64,000 bases of DNA from Mesorhizobium loti CJ3sym (GCF_000472785.1 NZ_AXAL01000014.1:1-64000), one strand, 5' to 3'. Shown: positions 7,696-17,128, counted from the first letter of the stretch. Made by a program: numbers and translations. The notes: generated by a model not told the origin, from the sequence alone.

Positions 7696-8721
7696 ATGGC
7701 TTTTCTCAAATCCTTCGGCATGGGCAGGCGCTCCGACGTCCTGATCTACGATCCGCACAAACTGTCGAGTCCGCAGGTTTTTCTGCTGACCATGGTCATC
7801 TTCCTGGCCATCGTCGCCTTCATTGCCGCTATCCTGACCCGCCAGATCTCGACGGCTTTTGGCAGCAATCCCGGCCTCAATGGCCTCATCGTCGGCGTGC
7901 TTGCGGTCGGCATCCTGCTGGCCTTCGCCCAGGTCGGACGGCTGTTTCGCGAAGTGCGCTGGGTCAACTCCTTCCGTGCCGGCTCCGAGACCACCGAACC
8001 AGTGCTGCTGGCGCCGATGAAGGCGATGATCGGCCGCTCGTCAGCGACGGCCTTTTCGACCAGTTCGATGCGCACGATGCTGGATTCCATCGCCACGCGC
8101 CTCGACGAAAGCCGCGACACCTCGCGCTATCTCGTCGGCCTCTTGGTGTTCCTCGGCCTGCTCGGCACCTTCTGGGGCCTGTTGAACACGATCGGCTCGA
8201 TCCGCGAGACCATCGAATCGCTCGATCCCGGCACGGGTGATGCCGCCGCCGTGCTCGATTCGCTGAAGCAGGGCCTGTCGGCGCCGCTGGCCGGCATGGG
8301 CACGGCCTTCTCGTCCTCGCTGTTCGGTCTGTCCGGCTCGCTTGTCCTCGGCTTCCTCGACCTGCAAGCCGGCCGCGCCCAGACCCGCTTCTACACCGAG
8401 CTGGAAAACTGGCTGTCCTCGGTCACCGACCTGTCGTCCGACATCGTCGTCTCCGACCCGGCGAAGGCCGAATCCTCCGACGAGATCAGGGTGCTGTCCG
8501 AACGGCTGCGCAGCATGCAGGAGAATGGCGGCGGCTCCAACCCGCGCGTCGCCACCGCCATGGCCAATCTCGCCGATGGCATTTCCGGGCTAGTTAAGAA
8601 CATGCGCTCCGAACAGCAGATCATGCGCGACTGGGTCGAGGCGCAGTCCGACGAGCAGAAGGCGATGCGCAACACGTTGGAAAAGATCGCCGACGCCCTG
8701 AAGAAGCCCGGGGTGCACTAG
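7696..8721 (+). CDS. MotA/TolQ/ExbB-type proton channel protein
   Basis: A 341-residue protein from the ATG at 7696. It has membrane segments near residues 30-50 and 62-80, a second hydrophobic pair near 150-170 and 200-220 with GLLGTFWGLLNTIG and APLAGMGTAFSSSLFGLSGSL, which is the MotA/TolQ/ExbB core, and a charged helical C-terminal region ending in an amphipathic coil (residues 270-341). It overlaps no other gene but its stop is one base from the ATG of the MotB/OmpA-like gene, so the two are surely co-expressed and very likely form one proton-driven complex in the inner membrane. It is not in a flagellar, tol or TonB locus. Confidence 0.87.
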   Translation: MAFLKSFGMGRRSDVLIYDPHKLSSPQVFLLTMVIFLAIVAFIAAILTRQISTAFGSNPGLNGLIVGVLAVGILLAFAQVGRLFREVRWVNSFRAGSETTEPVLLAPMKAMIGRSSATAFSTSSMRTMLDSIATRLDESRDTSRYLVGLLVFLGLLGTFWGLLNTIGSIRETIESLDPGTGDAAAVLDSLKQGLSAPLAGMGTAFSSSLFGLSGSLVLGFLDLQAGRAQTRFYTELENWLSSVTDLSSDIVVSDPAKAESSDEIRVLSERLRSMQENGGGSNPRVATAMANLADGISGLVKNMRSEQQIMRDWVEAQSDEQKAMRNTLEKIADALKKPGVH

Positions 8722-8722
8722 C

Positions 8723-9754
8723 ATGGCGCTCGCCAGGGGCCGGCGCACCGATCGCCGCATCGACTATTGGCCAGGCTTCGTCGACGCGCTGTCGACATTG
8801 CTCTTGGCCATCATGTTCCTGCTCACCGTCTTCGTGCTGGCGCAGTTCCTGCTCGGCCGCGAACTCTCCGGCAAGGACACGGCACTCACCCGTCTCAATT
8901 CGCAGATCAACGAACTGACGCAGCTTCTGGCGCTAGAGCGTTCGACGGCGCAGGACAAGGATGATTCGCTGGCCAATCTGCAGGCATCGCTGTCAGCGGC
9001 GGAGGCCGAGAAGAGCCGGCTCGAACAATTGCTGGCGCAAGGCGCGGGCGCCGGCGACGCTGCCACCCAGCGTGCCGTGGAGCTCGGCGGCGAGCTCGAC
9101 AGCCAGCGCCAGATCAGCCAGCAGGCATTGAGCCAGGTCGAGATCCTCAACCAGCAGATTGCAGCATTGCGCAAACAGATCGGCGCGCTTGAGGATGCGC
9201 TCAACGTATCCGAAACCCGCGACCACGATTCCAACACCAAGATCGCCGATCTCGGCCGCCGCCTGAACGTCGCCCTGGCGCAGCGCGTACAGGAACTGAA
9301 CCGCTACCGCTCGGACTTCTTCGGCCGCCTGCGCGAGATCCTCGCCGACCGCGAGAACATCCGCATCGTCGGCGACCGCTTCGTCTTCCAGTCGGAAGTG
9401 CTGTTCCCGACCGGCTCCGAGGTGATCAACGATGCTGGCAAGGTCGAGATGAAGAAGCTCGCCGACGCCATCATCGAACTGCAAAAGGAAATCCCGCCCG
9501 AGATCAACTGGGTGCTGCGCGTCGACGGCCACACCGATAACAAGCCGCTGTCCGGCACCGGCCGCTATCGCGACAATTGGGAGCTGTCGACAGCGCGTTC
9601 GACCTCGGTGGTGAAGTTCCTGATCGAGAACGGCGTACCGGCAAACCGGCTGGTCGCCGCCGGCTTCGGCGAGTTCCAGCCGCTCGACCCCGCCGATACG
9701 GATGAAGCGCGCAACAAGAACCGCCGTATTGAACTGAAGCTCACCGAACGGTGA
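8723..9754 (+). CDS. MotB/OmpA-type peptidoglycan-binding protein
   Basis: A 343-residue protein. A single N-terminal helix, FVDALSTLLLAIMFLLTVFV (about residues 17-36), carries the Asp expected of MotB/ExbD-type proton channels. A long coiled coil rich in Gln, Leu and Ala follows (about 45-195), then an OmpA/MotB domain (about 205-343) with LFPTGSEVI, VDGHTDNKPL, WELSTARSTSVVKFL and GFGEFQPLDP, and terminal NRRIELKL. The OmpA domain binds peptidoglycan meso-diaminopimelate, so the protein would link the channel made by the preceding gene to the cell wall. It starts one base after the previous stop. Confidence 0.9.
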   Translation: MALARGRRTDRRIDYWPGFVDALSTLLLAIMFLLTVFVLAQFLLGRELSGKDTALTRLNSQINELTQLLALERSTAQDKDDSLANLQASLSAAEAEKSRLEQLLAQGAGAGDAATQRAVELGGELDSQRQISQQALSQVEILNQQIAALRKQIGALEDALNVSETRDHDSNTKIADLGRRLNVALAQRVQELNRYRSDFFGRLREILADRENIRIVGDRFVFQSEVLFPTGSEVINDAGKVEMKKLADAIIELQKEIPPEINWVLRVDGHTDNKPLSGTGRYRDNWELSTARSTSVVKFLIENGVPANRLVAAGFGEFQPLDPADTDEARNKNRRIELKLTER

Positions 9755-10006
9755 TCCATCATCACGGAAAAGTCACGCGAACTTGTTCGCCGACTCAACT
9801 CTAGGGCGCAGAGCCGAGCCGGCAAGGCCTGAAAAGATTATCTTTTTTTAATTACACATCGTCGCAAAGCAGTCCTAGCGTCCTGTGCAGGCCGAGAACC
9901 GCCGGCGATGAATCCCCCCTCATCGCGACGCGACGGAACCGGACGGCCGACAGCTGGAAGGCAGGCGAAAGAACCGCTGCCTTCCTCTTCAGGAGGAGAC
10001 GCAACG

Positions 10007-10435
10007 ATGCGCTCTTTTACCCCCTCGCTCAGAACCGCAACCCTGACGGCGTTCCTCGTCGCCATCCCGCTCGCAGGCGCCTATGCCGCGGGCCATCACA
10101 AGGGCGCCCTCGATGCCGCCGCCCCGACCGACTTGACGGGTCCGCGTGTCGAAGCTCTCATCGAACAGGCTCAAGGTGTCCGCCAGGGCATAGTCGACGC
10201 ACGCCAGGCCAACAACATCACCCCGGCCGTGGCGGAACACCTGGAAATGCGCACCAACCAGATCCGCCAAGCGGCCGAGAGGATTGCCGCGTCGGATCAC
10301 GGCAGGATACCGGCCGCGCAGTATCATGATCTGCTGGGTCATCTCGACCGTGTCGACCAGCGCTTGAGGATCGATATCGGCAGCGGTTTCCTCATGGGTG
10401 ACGGCTCCGACGGCGGAAGCTATCCGAACGGCTGA
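10007..10435 (+). CDS. Small secreted protein of unknown function
   Basis: The ATG at 10007 follows AGGAGG (9991-9996) and gives 142 residues. The N-terminus is a clear signal peptide (LRTATLTAFLVAIPLAGAYA, cleavage near AYA-AG). The mature part is helical and polar, with IEQAQGVRQGIVDARQAN and HLEMRTNQIRQAAERIAA, and ends in a glycine/serine-rich tail. I do not recognise a family. Helix pattern and lack of cysteines suggest a small periplasmic helical bundle. It stands alone behind a 250 bp intergenic region and is followed by a convergent gene. Confidence 0.75.
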   Translation: MRSFTPSLRTATLTAFLVAIPLAGAYAAGHHKGALDAAAPTDLTGPRVEALIEQAQGVRQGIVDARQANNITPAVAEHLEMRTNQIRQAAERIAASDHGRIPAAQYHDLLGHLDRVDQRLRIDIGSGFLMGDGSDGGSYPNG

Positions 10436-10527
10436 AGCCTCTGGCAAGGTTCAAGAGGAAGGGACCATTTGGCGCCTTCGGGACCCCAATCCCGCGGGCG
10501 TCCTTTTTCCTCAACTGTCCCGCTTCC

Positions 10528-10881
10528 CTACCAACCAAGCCAGACCGCGATCAGGGCGACCACCGCAGGCACGGTCTGGATGAACAATATCTTGCGGCCG
10601 ACCGTCGCCGCGGCGTAGAGGCCGGCGACCGCCACGCACAACAAGAAGAAAACCTTGACCTGAAAACCGGCGGCACCAAGGTAAAGCCCCCAGATCAGGC
10701 CGGCGGCGAGAAATCCGTTGTAGAGGCCCTGATTGGCGGCGAGCACCTTCGAGGCACTGGCGAATTCCGGCGTCAGCCGGAACGTCTTGTGGCCGTATGG
10801 CGTGTCCCACAGCACCATCTCGAGATAGACGATGTAGACATGGATCAAGGCCACCAGCCCGACCAGGATGTTGCCGATCAT
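10528..10881 (-). CDS. DUF1304 membrane protein
   Basis: From the ATG at 10881, preceded by AAGGGGGAAC, the protein is 117 residues with four predicted membrane helices. It matches the DUF1304 pattern: an N-terminal HVYIVYLEMVLW, then the conserved NQGLYNGFLAAGLIWGL (about residues 50-66). The family is widespread and of unknown function. An in-frame ATG at 10896 is less likely because it would separate the ribosome-binding site from the gene. No operon partner; the upstream region holds the compound repeat. Confidence 0.85.
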   Translation of the reverse strand: MIGNILVGLVALIHVYIVYLEMVLWDTPYGHKTFRLTPEFASASKVLAANQGLYNGFLAAGLIWGLYLGAAGFQVKVFFLLCVAVAGLYAAATVGRKILFIQTVPAVVALIAVWLGW

Positions 10882-10906
10882 GTGTTCCCCCTTCATGCGT
10901 CGCCAA

Positions 10907-11033
10907 GCAATTCCAGGAAAAGTGTGAAACGGTCTTCCCAGGAAAAGCGCGCAGCGCTTTCCCTAGGGAATTGCGCCAAAAACAACAAGATAGAGCGGTT
11001 CATCGTTTCCGCGAAACGATGAACCGCTCTATC
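10907..11033. repeat. Compound palindromic repeat, copy 1 (modules A and B)
   Basis: Module A (10907-10974) is bounded by inverted GCAATTCC and GGAATTGC and has an inner near-palindrome GGAAAAGCGC / GCGCTTTCC (10941-10962). After a 14-base A-rich spacer comes module B, 10989-11033, a perfect 21-base inverted repeat with a CGC loop that starts GATAGAGCGGTTC. Related copies lie at 11090-11188 and 53145-53212. This looks like one of the short intergenic palindromic families of Mesorhizobium; it contains no gene. Confidence 0.85.
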
Positions 11034-11089
11034 AGCATTTCATGTGTGGCATCGCCTGCGCAAGGTGCATCTGCCGGATGGCGCCTAAA

Positions 11090-11188
11090 GCAATTCCAGG
11101 AAAAGTGTGAAGCGATTTTGCGTCCGGAATTGCGTCAAAACAAGAGTTGGAGTGGTTTGCCGTGTCCGTGAAACGGTGAGCCGCTCTA
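11090..11188. repeat. Compound palindromic repeat, copy 2 (degenerate)
   Basis: Module A is shortened (11090-11133: GCAATTCCAGG...GGAATTGC, lacking the inner hairpin present in copy 1), and module B (about 11149-11188) keeps the GAGTGGTTT and GAGCCGCTCT arms with several mismatches. It lies 57 bp after copy 1 in the same orientation. Together, copies 1 and 2 fill the 370 bp between the DUF1304 gene and the carboxypeptidase gene, where no coding sequence is seen. Confidence 0.75.
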
Positions 11189-11249
11189 AGGGTTGCCAAC
11201 GCTTTTGCGTTGGTGTCTTTTCGCGCCGTCCTCAATCACGGAAGCCGCC

Positions 11250-12734
11250 ATGTCTTTTCAGAAACTCGACGACCTCGGCCACAAGCTCGAAGCGCTTGAG
11301 CACGCGCTGGCTATCCTCGGCGCCGATGAAGCGACGCACATGGCCGTCGGCGGCGGTGAGAAGCGTGCCGAGGCGATGGCGGCACTGGCCGGCATGTACC
11401 ACACCAGGGCGACCGCGCCGGAAATCGCCGACTGGATCGCCGCCGCCGAAGGCGAGGCACTCGACGACGGGCAGCGCGCGGCTCTCGCCGAATTGCGGCG
11501 CCAGTACACCAACCTGACCTGCCTGCCGGTCGAATTCGTCGAACGCCAGACAACGGCGCGCATGCGTTGCGAGCAATTGTGGCGCGACCTGCGCGCCAAG
11601 AACGATTGGGCAGGCTTTCAGCCGGCGCTCGAGGGCGTGGTGGCACTGGTGCGCGAAGAGGCGGCCCTGCGCTCAAACGTGCTCGGCCTTGCCCCCTATG
11701 ACGCGCTGATGGAGCAATACGACCCCGGCAATCGCACAGCCGACATCACGCCCGTGTTCGCCGACCTGAAGACCTTCCTCAAAGGATTTGTACCCGAGGC
11801 GCTGGCGATCCAGGAGGCGCGGCTGCGCAAGCACCCGCTGAAGCCGCTGTCAGGCACCTATGCGATCGACAAGCAGCGCGAACTCGGCCTTGCCATGATG
11901 GCGGCGGTCGGTTTCGACCTGACGCACGGCTCGCTGTCGGTGTCGCACCATCCTTTCTGCGGCGGCGTGCCGAGCGACGTGCGTATCACCACTCGCTACA
12001 AGACGTCGGATTTCCTGTCGGCGCTGATGGGCGTGCTGCACGAGACCGGCCATGCGCTTTACGAACAGAACCTGCCGAAGGCATGGGCGCACTGGCCGCT
12101 GGGCAAGGCGCGCGGCATGGCCGTGCATGAGAGCCAGAGCCTGTTCGTCGAAAAGCAGGTCGGCCGCAATCCCGCCTTCTGGCGATGGGCGCTGCAGGTG
12201 GTGGAAAAGCATCTTGGCGAGGCCTGGTCGCTCGACGATCTCCTGCCGCATGTGCATCGCGTCGAGCGCGGCCTGATCCGCGTCGACGCCGACGAGGTGA
12301 CCTATCCCCTGCATGTCATCTTGCGCTACGAACTGGAGCAGGAGCTGGTCTCGGGCAGGCTGGAAGTGGCCGATCTCCCCGAAGCCTGGGACGCCAAGAT
12401 GCGCGACTATCTCGGCCTCTCCACCATTGACAATCCGGCCGATGGGCCGATGCAGGACGTGCATTGGCCGGGCGCCGCATTCGGTTATTTCCCCTCCTAT
12501 ACGCTCGGCGCCATGATGGCGGCGCAGCAGTGGGCCGCGCTGACGCGGGAGCACCCTTCCGCCGATGACGATCTGGCGAAAGGGAATTTCGCAGCCATCA
12601 ATGACTGGCGCCGCAAGAAGATATGGTCGCAGGGCTCGCGCTGGTCGACGCCGGACCTGCTCGAACGCGCCACCGGCGAGAAGCTCAACGCCGTGTATTT
12701 CGTCAATCACCTGAAGCAGCGCTACGGCGGATGA
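11250..12734 (+). CDS. Carboxypeptidase, M32 (Taq) family
   Basis: A 494-residue soluble metallopeptidase. HETGH at residues 264-268 within GVLHETGHALYEQNLPKAW is the zinc-binding HExxH, and the third ligand Glu lies in AVHESQSLFVEKQVGR, as in M32 enzymes. HPFCGGVPSDVRITTRY (conserved DxRxT) and the C-terminal IWSQGSRWSTPDLLERATG are also family features. M32 enzymes remove C-terminal residues from peptides with broad specificity. The ATG at 11250 is used because the sequence from there (MSFQKLDDLGHKLEAL) is typical; the open frame upstream lies in the repeat. Confidence 0.95.
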   Translation: MSFQKLDDLGHKLEALEHALAILGADEATHMAVGGGEKRAEAMAALAGMYHTRATAPEIADWIAAAEGEALDDGQRAALAELRRQYTNLTCLPVEFVERQTTARMRCEQLWRDLRAKNDWAGFQPALEGVVALVREEAALRSNVLGLAPYDALMEQYDPGNRTADITPVFADLKTFLKGFVPEALAIQEARLRKHPLKPLSGTYAIDKQRELGLAMMAAVGFDLTHGSLSVSHHPFCGGVPSDVRITTRYKTSDFLSALMGVLHETGHALYEQNLPKAWAHWPLGKARGMAVHESQSLFVEKQVGRNPAFWRWALQVVEKHLGEAWSLDDLLPHVHRVERGLIRVDADEVTYPLHVILRYELEQELVSGRLEVADLPEAWDAKMRDYLGLSTIDNPADGPMQDVHWPGAAFGYFPSYTLGAMMAAQQWAALTREHPSADDDLAKGNFAAINDWRRKKIWSQGSRWSTPDLLERATGEKLNAVYFVNHLKQRYGG

Positions 12735-12917
12735 GGGCGGCCGCCGTGCCATCCCGATTTTAGTGACCGGCGACGACGCCCGGTAGATAAGACTGCAATG
12801 ATCCATCATCGCCGGGCGATGACCGATCCCCCTGTCTTGCGGTATCGCCTCTACTTTTCTATCACTGGTGGTCCGCCCGTATATTGACGTGCGGATCATA
12901 AGGGCGGGTGCTTTCCG

Positions 12918-14888
12918 GTGACATCTTCTGCGATCACACGGCTTTTCGTCTTGATTGCCTTTGCGATTTTCTGCGCGCCGGCCATGGCCGATGCCGAAAT
13001 CCACAAGGGCAGCCCCGGCGCCTGGATCGACCGGATCGAGCTTCCCAAGGCGGACCCGCGCTTCGACAGCCAGATCAAGAGCGGCATCTCCAACCTTGTC
13101 TCGGAATATCAGATCAGGCAGCAGCCCGGCGGCATCGAGGCCTTCGACCGCTATGCCTACAAGATAGTCGACCGCACCGGGCTCGAGCGCGGCGCCGCCA
13201 TAAATTTCGAATTCGACCCGGCGACGTCGCAGGTCACGATGAACTGGTTGAACATCATCCGCGACGGCGTGGTCATCGACCGTCTGCCTGGGGCTAGTTT
13301 CGATGTGTTTCGGCGCGAGAAGGATGCAGAGAAAGGCCTGTTCGACGGCTGGCTGACGGCCTATGTGAATGTCGACGATGTCCGTGTCGGCGACATCATC
13401 GACTACGGCCGGACCACCGTCAGGACACCGATCGTCGGCGCAGATCTGTTTTTCCACTCGGTCGCCGTGGCCTGGGGCGAACCCATAGCGCTCATTCGCG
13501 AGAAGGTGGTATGGCCTGCGAACCAGCCCTTGGAGATCCGCCAGGTCCGGACCGACATCCAGCCGGATATCAAGACCGACAGCGCGTCGAAAACCTACAT
13601 CTGGCAAAGCGTCAACCCTGCGCCGGTCAAGCCCGAGGAGAACCTGCCGGCGGATTTTCTCTCCTATCCGACGGTCCAGATTTCCTCGACAGCCAAATGG
13701 CAGGATGTCGTCGATGCGATGCTGCCTTACTATCGGCTCGACCAGGAATTGCCGGCCGCGTTCGCATCGAAACTTGACGACATCGCCGCCAGATACGCCA
13801 GCCCGGAAGACCGCATGATCGAGGCGATGCGGCTGGTCCAGGACACCATCCGCTATGTGAGCCTGTCGATGGGCCGTGGCTCCTATATTCCCCGCAGCCC
13901 AGGCACCGTGATTGCCTCGGGTTTCGGCGATTGCAAGGACAAAGCCCTGCTGCTTGCCTCCAGCCTGCGCCGGCTTGGCGTTCAGGCCGATCCGGCCCTG
14001 ACCGATCTTGACGACGGACTGGCGCTTGGCGACATGCTGCCAACGATCCGCGCCTTCGACCACGTGATCGTCAAGGCGACGATCAAAAGCCAGATCTATT
14101 GGATCGACGCGACCAACTACCTGCAGGGCGGCCGGGCCGAAAACCTTGTTGCGCCCGACTATGGCTTTGCCTTGCCGATCGTCGCCGGCAAAGCGCAGAT
14201 GGAGAGGATGGAGCGCAAGGAACTCTTCCAGCCGACCACCTTCGTCAGCGAAGCGTTCGATTTTCCCAAACTCAAGGGCGAGGCGCTCAAGCTGACGGTC
14301 AGCACGACCTATCGGGACGCGGATGCCGACGGCATGCGCTACAGGCTGGTTTCGCAATCGGCCACCAAGCTCGCCGACGACTATATTCAATACTACAACC
14401 GGCAGTATCCCGGGATGACAAGCCTGGCGCCGTTGTCGACACATGACGACCGCGATCGCAACGTCGTCACGACGGTCGAATCCTATGAACTGCCGGCCGA
14501 GGATCTCGACGCCGATGATCTCGTCAAGAACTTTCCGCTGAAGGCCGATGTCGGCATCAGCAATTTGCCGGAGCCGGACATGGTTGGCCGAACCGGGCCG
14601 ATCTGGCTCGGCAGCCCGATGTTCAAGCGCCATCAGTGCATCGTCAGGAATCTGAAGGCGGCGTTTGTCGGCCCCGAGAAGTCCGACGACGTGATCACGC
14701 CCTATGTCGCCTTCAAGGCGCGCTGGTCAAGCACGCCGACCGAGTTTCAGGTCGACTGGTATCTCAAGACGATCGGCGACCGGGTTCCTGCCAAGGAGAT
14801 CGGTTCCTATCTCAGATCACGCCGGAAGATGACCGACAACGCCTCCTGGAGTTACAATTTCGGCTATGCCGAAACCGAGGCGAACTGA
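12918..14888 (+). CDS. DUF3857 / transglutaminase-like exported protein
   Basis: A GTG start at 12918 gives 656 residues with a signal peptide (ITRLFVLIAFAIFCAPAMAD). Residues about 60-230 fit DUF3857 and residues about 290-390 form a transglutaminase-like cysteine-peptidase fold: the Cys in SGFGDCKDKALLLASSLRRL, His in FDHVIVKATI and Asp in YWIDATN make the triad. The family is periplasmic and its substrates are mostly unknown. The gene stands alone after a 183 bp intergenic region in which I see nothing definite, and converges with the ABC transporter gene 12 bp downstream. Confidence 0.87.
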   Translation: MTSSAITRLFVLIAFAIFCAPAMADAEIHKGSPGAWIDRIELPKADPRFDSQIKSGISNLVSEYQIRQQPGGIEAFDRYAYKIVDRTGLERGAAINFEFDPATSQVTMNWLNIIRDGVVIDRLPGASFDVFRREKDAEKGLFDGWLTAYVNVDDVRVGDIIDYGRTTVRTPIVGADLFFHSVAVAWGEPIALIREKVVWPANQPLEIRQVRTDIQPDIKTDSASKTYIWQSVNPAPVKPEENLPADFLSYPTVQISSTAKWQDVVDAMLPYYRLDQELPAAFASKLDDIAARYASPEDRMIEAMRLVQDTIRYVSLSMGRGSYIPRSPGTVIASGFGDCKDKALLLASSLRRLGVQADPALTDLDDGLALGDMLPTIRAFDHVIVKATIKSQIYWIDATNYLQGGRAENLVAPDYGFALPIVAGKAQMERMERKELFQPTTFVSEAFDFPKLKGEALKLTVSTTYRDADADGMRYRLVSQSATKLADDYIQYYNRQYPGMTSLAPLSTHDDRDRNVVTTVESYELPAEDLDADDLVKNFPLKADVGISNLPEPDMVGRTGPIWLGSPMFKRHQCIVRNLKAAFVGPEKSDDVITPYVAFKARWSSTPTEFQVDWYLKTIGDRVPAKEIGSYLRSRRKMTDNASWSYNFGYAETEAN

Positions 14889-14900
14889 GCCAGGAAATGC

Positions 14901-16700
14901 CTATTCCGCCGCGCCCCTGAAGGCGCTGGCGCCGGTCTCGAACTGCAGCTTGGCCAGCCGCGCATAGATGCCGCCCTTGGCGACCAGGCTCTGATGCGTG
15001 CCTTCCTCGACGATACGGCCGCCATCCATCACCAGGATCCTGTCGGCCTTCAGCACCGTCGCCAGCCGGTGCGCGATGACGATGGTGGTGCGGCCTTGCA
15101 TCAGCCGTTCCAGCGCGACCTGCACCAGCGTCTCGCTTTCGGCATCGAGCGCCGAGGTCGCCTCGTCGAGCAGCAGGATAGGCGCGTCGCGCAGGATGGC
15201 GCGGGCGATCGCCACACGCTGGCGCTGGCCGCCGGACAGCGTCACGCCGCGCTCGCCAACCTGGCTGTCATAGCCTTTCTCGAGCCTGAGGATGAATTCG
15301 TCGGCAAGCGCGTCCTTAGCCGCGGCCTCGATTTCGGCGTTGCCTGCGCCTGGGCGGCCGAAGCCGATATTGTCGCGCGCGGTGGCCGCGAAGATGGTGA
15401 CATCCTGCGGCACGATGGCGATGCGCTCGCGCACCGAAACGGGATCGGCTTCGCGCACGTCGACGCCATCGATCAGGATCTTGCCGGTTTCGGGATCGTA
15501 GAAGCGTAGGATCAGGGAGAAGACGGTGCTCTTGCCCGCGCCCGAAGGGCCGACAATCGCAACCGTCTCGCCGGGCATGACCTGAAAACTCAGGCCGTGG
15601 ACGGCGGCACGGTCGGGGCGCGCCGGATAAGAGAAGGAGACATCGTCGAAGGTGATCGCGCCCTTGGCGACCGCCGGCAGCGGCTTTGGATCGGCCGGCG
15701 CCCGGATCGCCGGCTTCTCGGCCAGGATCTCGGTCAGCCGCTCGGCCGCACCAGCCGCCTGGGCGAGTTCGCCCCAGACTTCCGACAGCGCGCCGAGCGC
15801 GCCGGCGGCGAACACCGAATAGAGCAGGAACTGGCCGAGCGTGCCGGGCGATATCGTGCCTTCGAGCACATCGCGCGAGCCGAACCACAGCACCGCCACG
15901 ACCGATGAGAAGATGGTGAAAATGGCAAAAAAGGTCAGGAAGGAGCGCGCGAAGATCGAGGAGCGCGCGGCCTCGAAGGCAGCCTCCACCGCGCCCGAAA
16001 AATGGCCGGTGACCAGCTTCTCGTTGGTGAAGGCCTGCAGCGTGCGCACCGCGCCGATCTGCTCGCTGGCATAGGCCGTCGCATCGGCAAGCGTGTCCTG
16101 CGCCTGACGCGATTTGCGCCTGACCGAACGGCCGAAGGCGACCAGCGGCAGCACGATGATTGGAATGGCCGCAATGACCAGGCTGGACAGTTTCGGGCTG
16201 GTGACGACCATCATTCCCAAGGCGCCGAGGCCGAGGATGACGTTGCGCAGCGCGACCGATGCTGTCGCGCCGACCGCTGACTTGACCTGCGTGGTGTCGG
16301 CGGCGAGCCGTGACACGATCTCGCCCGACTGGGCGGTGTCGAAGAAGGCGGGCGACAGCGTCGTCACATGGGCAAAGACATCGCGCCTGATATCGGCGAC
16401 GACGCGCTCGCCAAGCGTGATGACGAAATAGTAGCGGCCGGCCGATGCCGCCGCCAACACCGCGGCCATCGCCACCAGCGCGGCAAAGTATTCGGCGATG
16501 AAGGTGGTGCTGGCTGACGAGAAACCATGGTCGATCATGCGCCGCACGGCCAGCGGCAGCGCCAATGTCGTTGCCGCCGCGATGGCCAGCGAGATAAGGG
16601 CGCCTACGACCAGCGTGCGATATCTGGTGATATAGGGGAACAGGCGGCGGAGCGGCTTGAGCGAGCGTCGGCGCTCGTCTGCGCTGCTTGATTGCGCCAT
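14901..16700 (-). CDS. ABC exporter, fused permease and ATPase (MsbA-like half transporter)
   Basis: A 599-residue half transporter. Six membrane helices lie within residues 20-320, followed by the ATPase: Walker A GPSGAGKST (about 385), Q-loop VPQDVTIFAATARDN, signature LSGGQRQR, Walker B ILLLDEATSALD and the H-loop VIAHRLATV. It works as a homodimer or heterodimer in the inner membrane and exports lipids or hydrophobic compounds. The N-terminus (SADERRRSLKPLRRLFPYI) is as in rhizobial relatives often called MsbA-like. It is divergent from rpmE with a 206 bp region between them. Confidence 0.92.
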   Translation of the reverse strand: MAQSSSADERRRSLKPLRRLFPYITRYRTLVVGALISLAIAAATTLALPLAVRRMIDHGFSSASTTFIAEYFAALVAMAAVLAAASAGRYYFVITLGERVVADIRRDVFAHVTTLSPAFFDTAQSGEIVSRLAADTTQVKSAVGATASVALRNVILGLGALGMMVVTSPKLSSLVIAAIPIIVLPLVAFGRSVRRKSRQAQDTLADATAYASEQIGAVRTLQAFTNEKLVTGHFSGAVEAAFEAARSSIFARSFLTFFAIFTIFSSVVAVLWFGSRDVLEGTISPGTLGQFLLYSVFAAGALGALSEVWGELAQAAGAAERLTEILAEKPAIRAPADPKPLPAVAKGAITFDDVSFSYPARPDRAAVHGLSFQVMPGETVAIVGPSGAGKSTVFSLILRFYDPETGKILIDGVDVREADPVSVRERIAIVPQDVTIFAATARDNIGFGRPGAGNAEIEAAAKDALADEFILRLEKGYDSQVGERGVTLSGGQRQRVAIARAILRDAPILLLDEATSALDAESETLVQVALERLMQGRTTIVIAHRLATVLKADRILVMDGGRIVEEGTHQSLVAKGGIYARLAKLQFETGASAFRGAAE

Positions 16701-16906
16701 CTTGGTGTGTCCTCTAGCCGCTTCAGCTTCATGCGCCTCAATATGCGCTTGCCGCGGCCTTGTGATTCAATTCCGCCTGATGTATAGGCTCGCCGACCGT
16801 TTTAGAAGCCGTGGCTCCTCAATAGCTGCAGCTTCGAGTTTTAAAAAGAGGCGCATCGACGCAGGCTTATGCCCGTCAGCCGCGCCGGCAAGCCAGGAAC
16901 CGAGCC

Positions 16907-17128
16907 ATGAAGAGCGCTATCCATCCCGACTACCACACCATCAAGGTCGTCATGACCGACGGCACCGAATACACGACCCGTTCGACCTGGGGCAAGGAAG
17001 GCGATACGATGAACCTCGATATCGACCCGAGCACCCACCCGGCCTGGACCGGCGGCCACCAGACCCTGCTCGACCGCGGCGGCCGTCTGTCGAAATTCAA
17101 GAAGCGCTTCGAAGGTTTCGGCCTCTAA
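16907..17128 (+). CDS. rpmE: 50S ribosomal protein L31
   Basis: A 73-residue basic protein beginning MKSAIHPDYHTIKVVMTDGT, with the conserved WGKEGDTMNLDIDPSTHPAW and the FKKRFEGFG end of bacterial L31. It contains no cysteine, so it lacks the zinc-binding CxxC pair of type-A L31; this zinc-free form is normal for the Rhizobiales. The protein forms the B1b bridge between ribosomal subunits. A strong terminator follows 21 bp after the stop, so it is a single-gene transcript. Confidence 0.97.
   Translation: MKSAIHPDYHTIKVVMTDGTEYTTRSTWGKEGDTMNLDIDPSTHPAWTGGHQTLLDRGGRLSKFKKRFEGFGL

Noticed and set aside
7696..9754. Possible Zorya defence system (ZorA/ZorB-like pair)
   Set aside because: The two proteins resemble MotA/MotB as Zorya proteins do, but ZorC, ZorD or ZorE are absent and neighbours are housekeeping genes, so no defence role is supported.
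11850..14633. Very long open frame on the minus strand (927 codons) opposite the carboxypeptidase and DUF3857 genes
   Set aside because: It covers two well-supported plus-strand genes and their gap, has no recognisable domain and an Arg/His/Gln-rich composition typical of the antisense frame of GC-rich genes.
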